Notes: generated by a model not told the origin, from the letters alone. Shown: positions 52,376-61,129, counted from the first letter of the stretch. The stretch is 64,000 nucleotides of DNA from SHZI01 sp038214295 (GCA_038214295.1 JBBQSA010000007.1:23919-87918); one strand, 5' to 3'. A program made the numbers and translations.

Positions 52376-53754
52376 TGCCCGCTACCAAGCGCCAGGGCCA
52401 GCGCCCCGTGGATGCCCTGGAAGTCCCCGTTGCTCATCACCACCACCGCATCCCCGGCGCGCCGGTTCGCGACAATGCCCGCGATGATGCCTTCGATGTC
52501 CTGGCAGACACGGATGCGCGGATCGGCACTGAACTCCGCGTCCAGGTCCCACTTGAGGCCACCGGGGCGCAGGACCCAGGCCTCGTCCGCCGCGCCCAGC
52601 GCGGGCGCCAGCGCGCCCTGGTAGACGCCGAGCTTCATGCTGTTCGAGCGGGGCTCGAACACGGCGATGACACGCTGGACCCCGGCGCGCTGCCGGATGC
52701 CCTCCAGCGTCCGCCGGATCGCCGTCGGATGGTGCGCGAAATCGTCGAAGACCTGCACACCACCGAACTCCCCGAGGCGCTGCAGGCGGCGCTGCACCCC
52801 GCGGAAACGGCCGATGGCCTCGATGGCCACCCGCGGCTCCACGCCAACGGCGCGCGCCGCAAGGAGAGCCGCCACGGCGTTCTCGGCATTGTGGGTGCCC
52901 GACAACTGCCACTGGCAGCGGCCCACTTCCTGGCGCCCGTGCAGTACCCGGAGCGTGCCTGCGGGCTCCTCCACGCCAACCCAGACCGCGCCGTCCCGCT
53001 CCGAACGGCCGTGGTCGAGTCGGCTCGCAAAGCGCTCCAGTGGCGTCCAGCAACCCTGCCCCAGGAGTGCCTCCACGTTGGCGTCGGCCGCCGGTACGAC
53101 CAGCCGGCCGTTGCCCGGCACCGCACGGACAAGCTGGTGAAACTGGCGGGTGATGGCCGCGAGATCCGGGTAGATGTCCGCGTGATCGAACTCCAGGTTG
53201 TTGATGATCAGCGTCTGCGGCCGGTACAGCAGGAATTTCGCGCGCTTGTCGAAGAAGGCCGTGTCGTACTCGTCGGCCTCGATGACGAACACGGGGTCGG
53301 TGCCAAGCCGCGCGGAGAACTCGAAGTCCGACGGCACGCCGCCGATCAGGAAGCCCGCCTGCCGGCCGGCGTACTCGAGGATCCAGGCGAGCAGGCTCGT
53401 GGTCGTCGTCTTGCCGTGGGTGCCTGACACGGCGATCACCGAGCGGTTGCGCAGCACGGCATCGGCCAGCCACTCCGGGCCCGACAGGTAGGGGATCCGC
53501 CGGTTCAGCAGCTCCTCGATGACGGGCATGCCGCGCGTCATGACATTCCCGATCACCACCACGTCCGGGGCTGGATCGAGCTGGGCCGCGTCGTAGCCCT
53601 CGACAAGTTCGACGCCGAGCCGGGCGAGCTGGTCGCTCATCGGCGGATAGATATTGCGGTCCGACCCGGTCACCCGGAAGCCCGCCTCCCTGGCAATGGC
53701 CGCGACACCACCCATGAAGGTGCCGCAGACTCCCAGAATGTGGACGTGCTCCAT
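52372..53754 (-). CDS. mpl: UDP-N-acetylmuramate:L-alanyl-gamma-D-glutamyl-meso-diaminopimelate ligase
   Basis: ATG 53754, 7 nt after GGGAG, gives 460 residues. The Mur ligase family pattern is clear: MEHVHILGVCGTFMGGVAAIAREAG, ATP loop VSGTHGKTTTTSLLAW, FVIEADEYDTAFFDKRAKFLLY, NNLEFDHADIYPD and DDFAHHPTAIRRTL. It recycles murein tripeptide onto UDP-MurNAc. It lies downstream of a small membrane protein gene and upstream of the LON-domain gene. Confidence 0.96.
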   Translation of the reverse strand: MEHVHILGVCGTFMGGVAAIAREAGFRVTGSDRNIYPPMSDQLARLGVELVEGYDAAQLDPAPDVVVIGNVMTRGMPVIEELLNRRIPYLSGPEWLADAVLRNRSVIAVSGTHGKTTTTSLLAWILEYAGRQAGFLIGGVPSDFEFSARLGTDPVFVIEADEYDTAFFDKRAKFLLYRPQTLIINNLEFDHADIYPDLAAITRQFHQLVRAVPGNGRLVVPAADANVEALLGQGCWTPLERFASRLDHGRSERDGAVWVGVEEPAGTLRVLHGRQEVGRCQWQLSGTHNAENAVAALLAARAVGVEPRVAIEAIGRFRGVQRRLQRLGEFGGVQVFDDFAHHPTAIRRTLEGIRQRAGVQRVIAVFEPRSNSMKLGVYQGALAPALGAADEAWVLRPGGLKWDLDAEFSADPRIRVCQDIEGIIAGIVANRRAGDAVVVMSNGDFQGIHGALALALGSGQ

Positions 53755-53774
53755 GCTCGGACTCCCGGGGGCGG

Positions 53775-54338
53775 TCAGGCAGGTGCCGGCCCGAACTGGG
53801 CAAACACCAGGTAGTTGAGGAAAAAGTAGGCCACCGCGATGGCGAGCCCCGCGACGAAGGGCGCTGACAGGGCGCGGGAAAAAATGTGGCCATTCACGAC
53901 CAGCGACCAGCTCACCACGGCCAGCAACCCGATCGTCGGACCGACGGCAGGCTTGCCGGGCGCGGCTGCCGCGTCCAGCCAGACGGTGAACGGCAGCATG
54001 CACAGGCCGAGGACGGCGCCAGTGCCAAGCATCGCCGTGAGCGTTTGCCGGAAGCGGGGCGCGTGCCCGGCCAGCCGCAGCAGCCCCCACAGGCAGCCAC
54101 AGAGCAGCAGCAGGTCGAGGGCCAGGCTCTGCGCGAGCGCCAGGGGAGCAGAGTAGACCGGCACCGCCAGGAACCCCTGCACCACCACGTAGACAACGCC
54201 CGCGATCAGCAGCAGGAAGCGCGAATCAGGCAAGTCTTCCGGCCCGCGGCGGCGCAGTGCGATCTGGAGGAAAACGTCGAGGATCGGCAGCATCATCCGG
54301 AGGCCGTGCGGCCCGGGCCCGTAGTGACGAGACTGCAT
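53775..54338 (-). CDS. Hypothetical integral membrane protein
   Basis: About 187 residues with five predicted membrane helices, e.g. FLLLIAGVVYVVVQGFLAVPVY and FVAGLAIAVAYFFLNYLVF. ATG 54338 or the ATG pair at 54296/54293 could be the start. It shows no motif I recognise. It begins 21 bp from the divergent rnd start and ends 20 bp before mpl, so it is probably cotranscribed with mpl. Confidence 0.75.
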   Translation of the reverse strand: MQSRHYGPGPHGLRMMLPILDVFLQIALRRRGPEDLPDSRFLLLIAGVVYVVVQGFLAVPVYSAPLALAQSLALDLLLLCGCLWGLLRLAGHAPRFRQTLTAMLGTGAVLGLCMLPFTVWLDAAAAPGKPAVGPTIGLLAVVSWSLVVNGHIFSRALSAPFVAGLAIAVAYFFLNYLVFAQFGPAPA

Positions 54339-54359
54339 GATCCACTACACTCCCCGTTT

Positions 54360-55475
54360 ATGCCAGTCCTCGATCTCACCGACGTTCTCATCGATCAGCA
54401 GGCGCGTCTCGTTGACGCGTGTGGCCGGATCGCCGCATCAGACCTGATCTACGTCGACACCGAATTCGTCCGCACGACGCAGTTTTCGCCCCGCCTCTGC
54501 CTGACGCAGATTGCCGCGGGGGATCAGGTGTTCTGCGTCGACGAGCTGGCCGACATCGACACAAGCGCTCTCTGGGACCTGCTCTGCGCCGGCCGGGGCC
54601 TGCGGGTCCTGCACGCGGCCAAGCAGGACATGGAAGTGGCGTGGGTCCGCTACCAGCGGCTGCCAGAGCCCCTCTTCGACACCCAGATCGCCGCGGCGCT
54701 GGTCGGCCAGCCCGCGCAGGTGGGCTATGCGGGCCTCGTGAAGCACCTGCTCGATGTCGATGTGGACAAGACCCACACGCGCGCGGACTGGTCGCTGCGC
54801 CCGCTGGCCCCTGAACTGCTGCACTACGCCGCCAGCGACGTGGTCCACCTGCCACTCGTCTACCAGCTACTGTGCGAGCAGCTGGAAAAGCTCGGGCGCT
54901 ACGCCTGGGCGGAGGAGGACAGCGCCCGCCTGGTCGATCCGGCACTCTATATCGTCGATCCGGATGAGGCCTGGCGGCGCCTGGCGGGCATTCCGAGGCT
55001 GCCGGTGCCGGCGCAGCTGCGGGCACGGCGGCTGGCCCGGTGGCGGGAGGAATACGCCCTGCGCTCGGATCGCCCGCGGCAGTGGATCCTTGGCGACAAG
55101 AGCCTGCTCGACATAGCGATGCGCCGGCCCCGCACCGAGAGCGAACTCGCGGCCTGCGCGGAAGTCCAGCCAGGCGTCGCGCGGCGCCAGGCGGCCGCGC
55201 TCCTTGGGGAGCTCGATGCCGCGGACAGGGACTACGCTGCTGGCACTGACATCGTGCAGGAGGCGAGGCCCGAGCTTGTCGATCCCGAGCAGCTGAAGCG
55301 CCTCAGCCGGGTTGTCGAGGACGTGGCGAAGTCCCTGGGCATGGCGCCGGAGATCCTGGCCACCCGCAAGGACCTGACGGCGGCCATTCGCGGCGACCTC
55401 GACATTCGTCCGCTCGCCGGCTGGCGCCGGCCCGTCATCGGCGAACCGCTGCTGGCAGCCGTCCGCGCGCTATAA
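54360..55475 (+). CDS. rnd: Ribonuclease D
   Basis: ATG 54360 gives 371 residues. DEDD exonuclease motifs are Asp33/Glu35 in LIYVDTEFVRTTQF, HAAKQDMEVAWVR (Exo II) and LHYAASDVVHLPLVYQLL (Exo III, Y...D). An HRDC domain (LRARRLARWREEYALRSDRPRQWILGDKSLLDIA) follows, then a second helical repeat. It trims tRNA 3' ends. It is convergent with adk. Confidence 0.95.
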   Translation: MPVLDLTDVLIDQQARLVDACGRIAASDLIYVDTEFVRTTQFSPRLCLTQIAAGDQVFCVDELADIDTSALWDLLCAGRGLRVLHAAKQDMEVAWVRYQRLPEPLFDTQIAAALVGQPAQVGYAGLVKHLLDVDVDKTHTRADWSLRPLAPELLHYAASDVVHLPLVYQLLCEQLEKLGRYAWAEEDSARLVDPALYIVDPDEAWRRLAGIPRLPVPAQLRARRLARWREEYALRSDRPRQWILGDKSLLDIAMRRPRTESELAACAEVQPGVARRQAAALLGELDAADRDYAAGTDIVQEARPELVDPEQLKRLSRVVEDVAKSLGMAPEILATRKDLTAAIRGDLDIRPLAGWRRPVIGEPLLAAVRAL

Positions 55476-55501
55476 GCCGCTGTCGCGCCCTGGGCCCGAT
55501 C

Positions 55502-56152
55502 CTAGGCCGGCCGCGCAAGTGCGGCGGTGACCCGCGCGTAGACATCGTCTACGGCGCCCTCGCCAGCGACCTTCCGGAGCAATCCCGCCTGGCGGTAGTA
55601 GTCCACCACCGGCTCGGTCTGGGCACGGTAGACCTTGAGACGGTTACTGATCGTCTCCTCGTTGTCATCGACCCGCTGGACCAGCTGGCCACCGGCCTTC
55701 GTGCAGGCGTCGAGCTCGGCCTGCGGTGAAAAATAGATGTTCAGCAGCTTGCCCGTGAGCGAGCACGTGCGGCGGCCCGTGAGCCGCTTCAGGAGGATGT
55801 CGAAGTCCACGTCGATCAGGACCGCGGCGTCCAGCGGACTGCCGATCCCGGCGAGCATGCCCTCGAGCGCGCGGGCCTGGGCCAGGTTGCGGGGAAAACC
55901 ATCCAGCACGAAGCCCTTGGCCGCATCGGGTCCGTTCAGCCGCTCGCGTATCATGCCGAGCACGATATCGTCGGACACCAGCTCGCCCGCGTTCATGGCG
56001 GCTTTTGCACGGAGGCCGAGCGGTGTGCCGGCGGCGACCGCCTCGCGCAGCAGGTCACCGGTCGACAGCTGCACGGCACCCTCGAGGGCCATCAGCCGCT
56101 GTGCCTGCGTTCCCTTACCGGAGCCAGGCGCACCAAGAAAGACTATGCGCAA
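55502..56152 (-). CDS. adk: Adenylate kinase
   Basis: A 216-residue enzyme. P-loop GAPGSGKGTQ (residues 7-16), DGFPRNLAQA and a long LID domain from GRRTCSLTGKLLNIYF are present. It equilibrates ATP, ADP and AMP. It is divergent from the PPi-phosphofructokinase gene across 78 bp. Confidence 0.97.
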   Translation of the reverse strand: MRIVFLGAPGSGKGTQAQRLMALEGAVQLSTGDLLREAVAAGTPLGLRAKAAMNAGELVSDDIVLGMIRERLNGPDAAKGFVLDGFPRNLAQARALEGMLAGIGSPLDAAVLIDVDFDILLKRLTGRRTCSLTGKLLNIYFSPQAELDACTKAGGQLVQRVDDNEETISNRLKVYRAQTEPVVDYYRQAGLLRKVAGEGAVDDVYARVTAALARPA

Positions 56153-56230
56153 GAGGGTGTCCCATTCAGCCGCGATGGCGGCGTAAGCTACAGTGAGCCC
56201 GCAGTGGCCGTCAAACCAGCCGAGGATCGC

Positions 56231-57496
56231 ATGAGCAAGCGGAACGCCTTTTATGCCCAGTCTGGCGGCGTTACAGCCGTCATCAATGCCTCAGCCTGCG
56301 GCCTCATCGAGACAGCCCGCAAGCACCGCAGCCGGATCGGCAAGGTGTACGCGGGCCGCAACGGCATCCTTGGTGCCCTGGACGAGGACCTGGTGGACAC
56401 CAGCCGCGAGAGCGCGCGCGCCATCGCCGCGCTCCGGCACACGCCGGGCGGCGCCTTCGGCTCGGCGCGCTACAAGCTCAAGGGCCTTGAGCAGAACCGC
56501 GCCGAGTATGAGCGTCTCATCGAGGTGTTCCGCGCCCACGACATCGGCTACTTCTTCTACAACGGCGGTGGCGACTCGGCGGACACCTGCCTCAAGGTCT
56601 CCCAGCTCGGCGCCGCCCTCGGCTATCCCCTCGTCGCGATCCATGTGCCGAAGACGGTCGATAACGACCTCCCCGTCACGGACACCTGCCCGGGCTTCGG
56701 CTCTGTCGCCAAGTACGTGGCCGTGTCGACCCGCGAAGCGGCGCTGGACGTGCAGTCGATGTCCAGGACATCGACCAAGGTGTTCATCCTGGAGGTCATG
56801 GGCCGCCACGCCGGGTGGATCGCGGCCGCCGCCGGTCTCGCCGGCAGCAAGGCCGGAGACCCGCCCCACATCATCCTGTTTCCGGAAATTCCCTTCGACC
56901 GGACGGCATTCCTCAAGCGCGTGGCCGACTGCGTGCGCAAGTACGACTACTGCGTGATCGTCGTCAGCGAAGGGGCGCAGTACGCGGACGGGCGCTTCCT
57001 CGCTGACGCGGGGACCGTGGATGCCTTTGGCCACAAGCAGCTTGGCGGGGTCGCCACGGTCATCGCGACCATGGTCCGGGACGAACTGAAACTGAAATAC
57101 CACTACGCCATCGCCGACTACCTGCAGCGCTCGGCCCGGCACATCGCGTCCCGCGTCGATGTGGACCAGGCCTATGCCGTGGGCAAGGCCGCCGTGGAAC
57201 TGGCCCTGAAGGGCGAGAACTCCGTGATGCCCACCATCGTCCGCCGCTCGGACCGGCCCTACCGCTGGAGCGTCGGCAAGGCGGCCCTGGCCGACGTCGC
57301 CAACCGGGAAAAGATGATGCCGAGAAGCTACATAAGCCGCGACGGCTTCGGGATTACGGCCGCCGCGCGCCGGTACCTGGCACCCCTCATCCAGGGCGAG
57401 GCCTACCCGCCCTACCGGGAGGGCCTGCCGGCCTATGGCGCCCTCAAGCTCATCCCTGTGAAGAAGAAGCTGCCGCCCCGGAAGCCCGCCCGATAG
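56231..57496 (+). CDS. pfp: Pyrophosphate-dependent 6-phosphofructokinase
   Basis: ATG 56231 after GAGG gives 421 residues. The PPi-type signature is seen: GGGDS at residues 112-116 puts Asp115 where ATP enzymes have Gly, and Lys141 lies in PKTVDNDLP. MGRHAGWIAAA and IVVSEGAQY are other PFK blocks. It reversibly phosphorylates fructose-6-phosphate with PPi. The H+-pyrophosphatase gene follows in the same direction, an arrangement known from Methylococcus, where the two are cotranscribed. Confidence 0.93.
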   Translation: MSKRNAFYAQSGGVTAVINASACGLIETARKHRSRIGKVYAGRNGILGALDEDLVDTSRESARAIAALRHTPGGAFGSARYKLKGLEQNRAEYERLIEVFRAHDIGYFFYNGGGDSADTCLKVSQLGAALGYPLVAIHVPKTVDNDLPVTDTCPGFGSVAKYVAVSTREAALDVQSMSRTSTKVFILEVMGRHAGWIAAAAGLAGSKAGDPPHIILFPEIPFDRTAFLKRVADCVRKYDYCVIVVSEGAQYADGRFLADAGTVDAFGHKQLGGVATVIATMVRDELKLKYHYAIADYLQRSARHIASRVDVDQAYAVGKAAVELALKGENSVMPTIVRRSDRPYRWSVGKAALADVANREKMMPRSYISRDGFGITAAARRYLAPLIQGEAYPPYREGLPAYGALKLIPVKKKLPPRKPAR

Positions 57497-57671
57497 CCGG
57501 GGCGCTTCCACGCCAAATCTTTAGTGCTATGATTGCGCGCCTTTTTTCGGCCCCGCTTCGCTGCCCGCCGGCCCATCCCGCTTGATGAGGCGGCGGCGGA
57601 ATGAAGCACCTCAAGTCAGGCAAGAAAAAAACCGCCTGACTTCCAAATGAGTAGTCTTGGAGGACTCGACC
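57497..57671 (+). promoter_or_regulatory. hppA leader: possible promoter and A-rich-loop hairpin
   Basis: TATGAT at 57528-57533 is a plausible -10. AAGTCAGGC (57613-57621) and GCCTGACTT (57634-57642) form a perfect 9-bp stem around a 12-nt A-rich loop, shortly before the GGAGGA ribosome site of hppA. A short T-run (cttttttcgg) lies near 57541-57547. It may be a leader control hairpin or a weak terminator/processing site between pfp and hppA. Confidence 0.5.
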
Positions 57672-59717
57672 ATGTCAACCGACCTGGCCATTGCACTGGC
57701 CATTGGCGCTTCGCTGCTGGCCCTCGTCTACGGCGCCCTGTCCGTGCGCTGGATCAACGCCCAGTCGCCGGGTAACGCCCGCATGCAGGAGATTGCCGCT
57801 GCCATCCAGGCGGGCGCCAAGGCCTATCTCAATCGCCAGTACACCACCATCGCCGTCGTCGGCGTGGTGCTTGCCATCCTCCTCGCGCTTGCCCTCGACC
57901 CCTACACGGCGGGCGGCTTCGTCGTCGGCGCCGTCCTCTCGGGGGCCGCCGGCTTCATCGGCATGAACGTGTCTGTCAGGGCCAATGTGCGCACGGCCCA
58001 GGCCGCGAGCGTCGGCCTGAATCCGGCGCTGCAGGTTGCGTTCCGCGGCGGCGCCATCACCGGCATGCTGGTCGTCGGGCTCGGCCTGCTGGGCGTGGCG
58101 GGCTACTTCGGCCTGATGCGCGGCATCATCGGCGACGAGGCTGCCCTGCACTCCCTGATCGGCCTGGCCTTCGGCGGCTCGCTAATTTCCATCTTCGCCC
58201 GGCTCGGCGGCGGCATCTTCACCAAGGGCGCGGACGTGGGCGCCGACCTGGTGGGCAAGGTCGAGGCCGGCATCCCGGAAGACGACCCCCGCAACCCGGC
58301 CGTTATCGCCGACAACGTGGGCGACAACGTGGGTGACTGCGCCGGCATGGCCGCGGACCTCTTCGAGACCTATGCCGTCACCGTAGTCGCAACGATGGTT
58401 CTGGGCGGCCTGCTCTTCAAGGGCGCCGACGGCGGGCTGGATCTGAACTACATTGTCTACCCGCTCGTGCTGGGGGCCGTGTCGATCATCGGCTCCATCA
58501 TCGGCACCTTCTTCGTCAGCGTGAAGGAAGGCGGCAAGATCATGAACGCGCTGTACCGGGGCACCGCGGTGTCCGGCATCATCGCTCTGATCGCCTTCTA
58601 CCCCGTCACCCAGGCCATGATGGGCGCCTCGGCCAACAACCTGTTCCTATGCGCGGTCATCGGCCTGCTGCTGACTGCCGCCTTGATCTGGATCACCGAG
58701 TACTACACCTCGACAGACTACGCACCGGTGCGCTACGTGGCTGCCGCCTCCCAGACGGGTCACGGCACCAACGTGATCGCCGGCCTCGCGATCTCGATGA
58801 AGTCCACGGCCCTGCCCGTACTGGCCGTGTGCGGCGCCATCTGGGGCTCCTACGAGCTCGAGGGCCTCTACGGCATCGCGATCGCCGCCACGGCCATGCT
58901 GTCCATGACCGGCATGATCGTCGCACTCGACGCCTACGGCCCGATCACGGACAACGGCGGCGGCATCGCCGAGATGTCCGGCCTGCCGAAGAACGTCCGC
59001 ACGATCACCGATGCGCTCGACGCCGTCGGCAACACCACCAAGGCCGTGACCAAGGGCTACGCCATCGGCTCCGCCGGCCTGGCCGCGCTGGTGCTCTTCG
59101 CCGACTACACTCACAACCTGGAAGCCGCCGGCAAGCTCGAGGTGTTCAGCCTCTCGGACCCGGCCGTGATCATTGGCCTGTTCATTGGCGGCCTGGTGCC
59201 CTACCTGTTCGCCGCCATGGCGATGGAGGCCGTGGGCCGCGCTGCGGCCTCGGTGGTCGTGGAGGTGCGCCGCCAGTTCAAGGAGATCAAGGGCATCATG
59301 GAGGGCACGGGCAAGCCCGATTACTCCAAGGCCGTTGACCTGCTGACCAAGGCGGCCATCAAGGAGATGCTGATCCCCTCCCTGCTCCCGATCCTCGTCC
59401 CCGTCGTCATCGGCTTCGGCATGAACGTGCTCATGGGCCCTGGCGCCGGCATCCGCGCCCTGGGCGGCCTGCTGATCGGCACCATCGTCACCGGCCTGTT
59501 CGTCGCCATCTCGATGTGCACGGGCGGCGGTGCCTGGGATAACGCCAAGAAGTACATCGAGGAAGGCAATTTCGGCGGCAAGGGTTCGGAGACGCACAAG
59601 GCCGCCGTTACGGGCGACACCGTGGGCGACCCCTACAAGGACACCGCCGGTCCCGCCATCAACCCGCTGATCAAGATCATCAACATCGTTGCGCTGCTGC
59701 TGGTGCCGCTACTGTAG
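57672..59717 (+). CDS. hppA: Membrane-bound proton-translocating pyrophosphatase, K+-insensitive type
   Basis: ATG 57672 after GGAGGA gives 681 residues and about 16 helices. The PPi-binding block FTKGADVGADLVGKVEAGIPEDDPRNPAVIADNVGDNVGD is intact. Lys457 in GNTTKAVTKGYAIGSAG marks the potassium-independent class (Ala in K+-dependent enzymes). The closing DTVGDPYKDTAGPAINPLIK is conserved. It couples PPi hydrolysis to proton export. Two palindromic elements lie directly downstream. Confidence 0.97.
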   Translation: MSTDLAIALAIGASLLALVYGALSVRWINAQSPGNARMQEIAAAIQAGAKAYLNRQYTTIAVVGVVLAILLALALDPYTAGGFVVGAVLSGAAGFIGMNVSVRANVRTAQAASVGLNPALQVAFRGGAITGMLVVGLGLLGVAGYFGLMRGIIGDEAALHSLIGLAFGGSLISIFARLGGGIFTKGADVGADLVGKVEAGIPEDDPRNPAVIADNVGDNVGDCAGMAADLFETYAVTVVATMVLGGLLFKGADGGLDLNYIVYPLVLGAVSIIGSIIGTFFVSVKEGGKIMNALYRGTAVSGIIALIAFYPVTQAMMGASANNLFLCAVIGLLLTAALIWITEYYTSTDYAPVRYVAAASQTGHGTNVIAGLAISMKSTALPVLAVCGAIWGSYELEGLYGIAIAATAMLSMTGMIVALDAYGPITDNGGGIAEMSGLPKNVRTITDALDAVGNTTKAVTKGYAIGSAGLAALVLFADYTHNLEAAGKLEVFSLSDPAVIIGLFIGGLVPYLFAAMAMEAVGRAAASVVVEVRRQFKEIKGIMEGTGKPDYSKAVDLLTKAAIKEMLIPSLLPILVPVVIGFGMNVLMGPGAGIRALGGLLIGTIVTGLFVAISMCTGGGAWDNAKKYIEEGNFGGKGSETHKAAVTGDTVGDPYKDTAGPAINPLIKIINIVALLLVPLL

Positions 59718-59726
59718 TTGCTGCCG

Positions 59727-59752
59727 CAGGAGCGGCCTTAGCCGCGATCCTG
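59727..59752. repeat. REP-like hairpin (AGGAGCGGC-CTTA-GCCGCGA)
   Basis: CAGGA-GCGGC-ctta-GCCGC-ga-TCCTG makes a 10-bp stem with a 2-nt bulge, 9 bp after the hppA stop. It closely resembles the extragenic palindromes (GGAGCGGCTTCAGCCGCGA type) common in Pseudomonas and Xanthomonas relatives. It could also attenuate transcription after hppA. Confidence 0.7.
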
Positions 59753-59763
59753 GCTGCGGACTG

Positions 59764-59857
59764 CACTCCGTAGCGCGCGGCATCTCGGTCGGGATCCCTT
59801 CCGGCTACCGTTGAGTACAACGGTGAGCGCCGGAAGGGACCCTCGCGTGCTGCCGCT
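59764..59857. repeat. Second (half) copy of the 19123-19215 hairpin element
   Basis: It shares cactccgtagc-gcgcggc, cggtc-ggatccctt, ctaccg, cggtg and gaagggacc with the left half of the element after diaA. The main stem reads CCCTTCCGGC/GCCGGAAGGG here against CCCTTTCGCC/GGCGAAAGGG there. The changes are paired on both sides, so base pairing is preserved. Similarity ends at about 59859. Confidence 0.8.
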
Positions 59858-59915
59858 CTGTCCGGGGGTTCCACCGAGAAATTCGCCGGGGTCAGCTGAG
59901 CCTCACTTCAACGGA

Positions 59916-60821
59916 CTATTTCACCACCCGGCGTTCGTGTCGGACCCAGTCGACCTCCATCGTCCAGGCCGGGGTCGTCATGGGCGACCCGTTGATCTTC
60001 GCGAAGTTCAGGACGGCGAACATTGGCTCCGGATACTGGTCGCCCTGCCCGGTGCTGCGATGGATCTCGGCGCCATCCAGCAGGAAGAGCAGGTCGCTTC
60101 CCGCCCATTCCACTCCGTACTCGTGCCAGTCGGCCAGCGCGGTTTCCTGCACGTGCATGAGCTCCTGCCAGTCGCCGCCACCGCACGTACCCAGGCTCTT
60201 GATGCCGCGCACGGCGTAGTGGTCTGGACCGCCGTCGCTGTGATGCTCGAAGATGTCGATCTCCCCGGATCCCGTCATCGGCCAGCAGACGTTCTCGTCC
60301 GGCTCGTCGACCGGGGGCTCGTTGTTGCGGGCACCGAGCAGCCACCAGGCCGGGAACATCCCGGCCTGGCCGCTCGCCGGCACGCGCAGCCGCGCTGTCC
60401 ACCGTCCCTGCACGAATTCCCGGCGGTTCTTCGAGATGATGCGCGCCGCGACATAGGGCGTGGGCGGGTGCTGGACGCCGCTCTTGCTCAGGTTGTCACA
60501 CGCGGCGGGCGCGCCGAGGTCCACCACCCGGAGCTTGAGCGTGCCCTCGCTGACGACCCGGGTGCCGTGCAGGCCGTTCGGCACGTAGCACTGGAGTTCG
60601 TCGTTGACCCAGAGCTGCTGGTCCTGCCAGTTGCCGGGATCGAAGCGGTCGAAGTCGTCGAGGAAGTCGGTTTCCCACATCCCGGCGGCGGTCGCTACCG
60701 GGCTAGCCGGCGGAGCGCCGTTGCCATCCATGTCCGCGCAGCCGCTGGTGGCGAAGGCGGCTGTCGCGGCGAGGACGAAGGCGAAAACGCGGCGTTGCCC
60801 ACGTCGGGGTTCACGAGGCAT
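59916..60821 (-). CDS. Glycoside hydrolase family 16 lipoprotein (beta-glucanase type)
   Basis: A 301-residue protein with a signal ending at probable lipid-anchored Cys28 (AAFATSGC). The GH16 catalytic motif GSGEIDIFEHHS gives Glu187, Asp189 and Glu192 (ExDxxE). FPAWWLLGARNNEP and the terminal MEVDWVRHERR are also family features. It likely cleaves beta-1,3 or mixed beta-glucans such as laminarin at the cell surface. There is no carbohydrate-binding module. It stands alone; the 60822-61129 gap upstream holds only an inverted repeat. Confidence 0.93.
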   Translation of the reverse strand: MPREPRRGQRRVFAFVLAATAAFATSGCADMDGNGAPPASPVATAAGMWETDFLDDFDRFDPGNWQDQQLWVNDELQCYVPNGLHGTRVVSEGTLKLRVVDLGAPAACDNLSKSGVQHPPTPYVAARIISKNRREFVQGRWTARLRVPASGQAGMFPAWWLLGARNNEPPVDEPDENVCWPMTGSGEIDIFEHHSDGGPDHYAVRGIKSLGTCGGGDWQELMHVQETALADWHEYGVEWAGSDLLFLLDGAEIHRSTGQGDQYPEPMFAVLNFAKINGSPMTTPAWTMEVDWVRHERRVVK

Positions 60822-60995
60822 GGCGGAGCCGCTCCTTACTCCTGGTGGGGAACAGGCCGTTCAATGAGCCGGTCTCCAGTCTGCCAGCCCGCCACGCTGC
60901 CCGCCACCGACGCCCGCCGGCGCCATGGGCGCGACCCGGGTGCCAATGGCCCGCGACATCCCGGCACAATCATCCTCTGCAGGCAGTGGCAGCCA

Positions 60996-61054
60996 GGCCG
61001 AGAATTCTTCTGGCGCTCACCGCGTACTCCCGGTAGCCAGAAGAATTGTCGGCC
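60996..61054. repeat. 19-bp inverted repeat with 21-bp spacer
   Basis: The arms at 60996-61014 (ggccgagaattcttctggc) and 61036-61054 match in 18 of 19 positions. The spacer contains cgcgtactcccggtagcc, and ccgggatgccgcg follows the right arm. Both resemble pieces of the element after diaA and hppA. There is no T-run. The rest of the gene-free 60822-61129 stretch shows nothing else I can support. Confidence 0.75.
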
Positions 61055-61129
61055 GGGATGCCGCGCACCCTTCCCGGCCCGACGTCTGCATGCTCTACTT
61101 CGCGCGTTTCATCCAGCGAATTTGTCGAC

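Noticed and set aside
60996..61054. Rho-independent terminator for the GH16 gene or the broken gene
   Set aside because: The stem is long but no T-run follows on either strand, and it lies upstream of the start codons of both neighbouring divergent genes.
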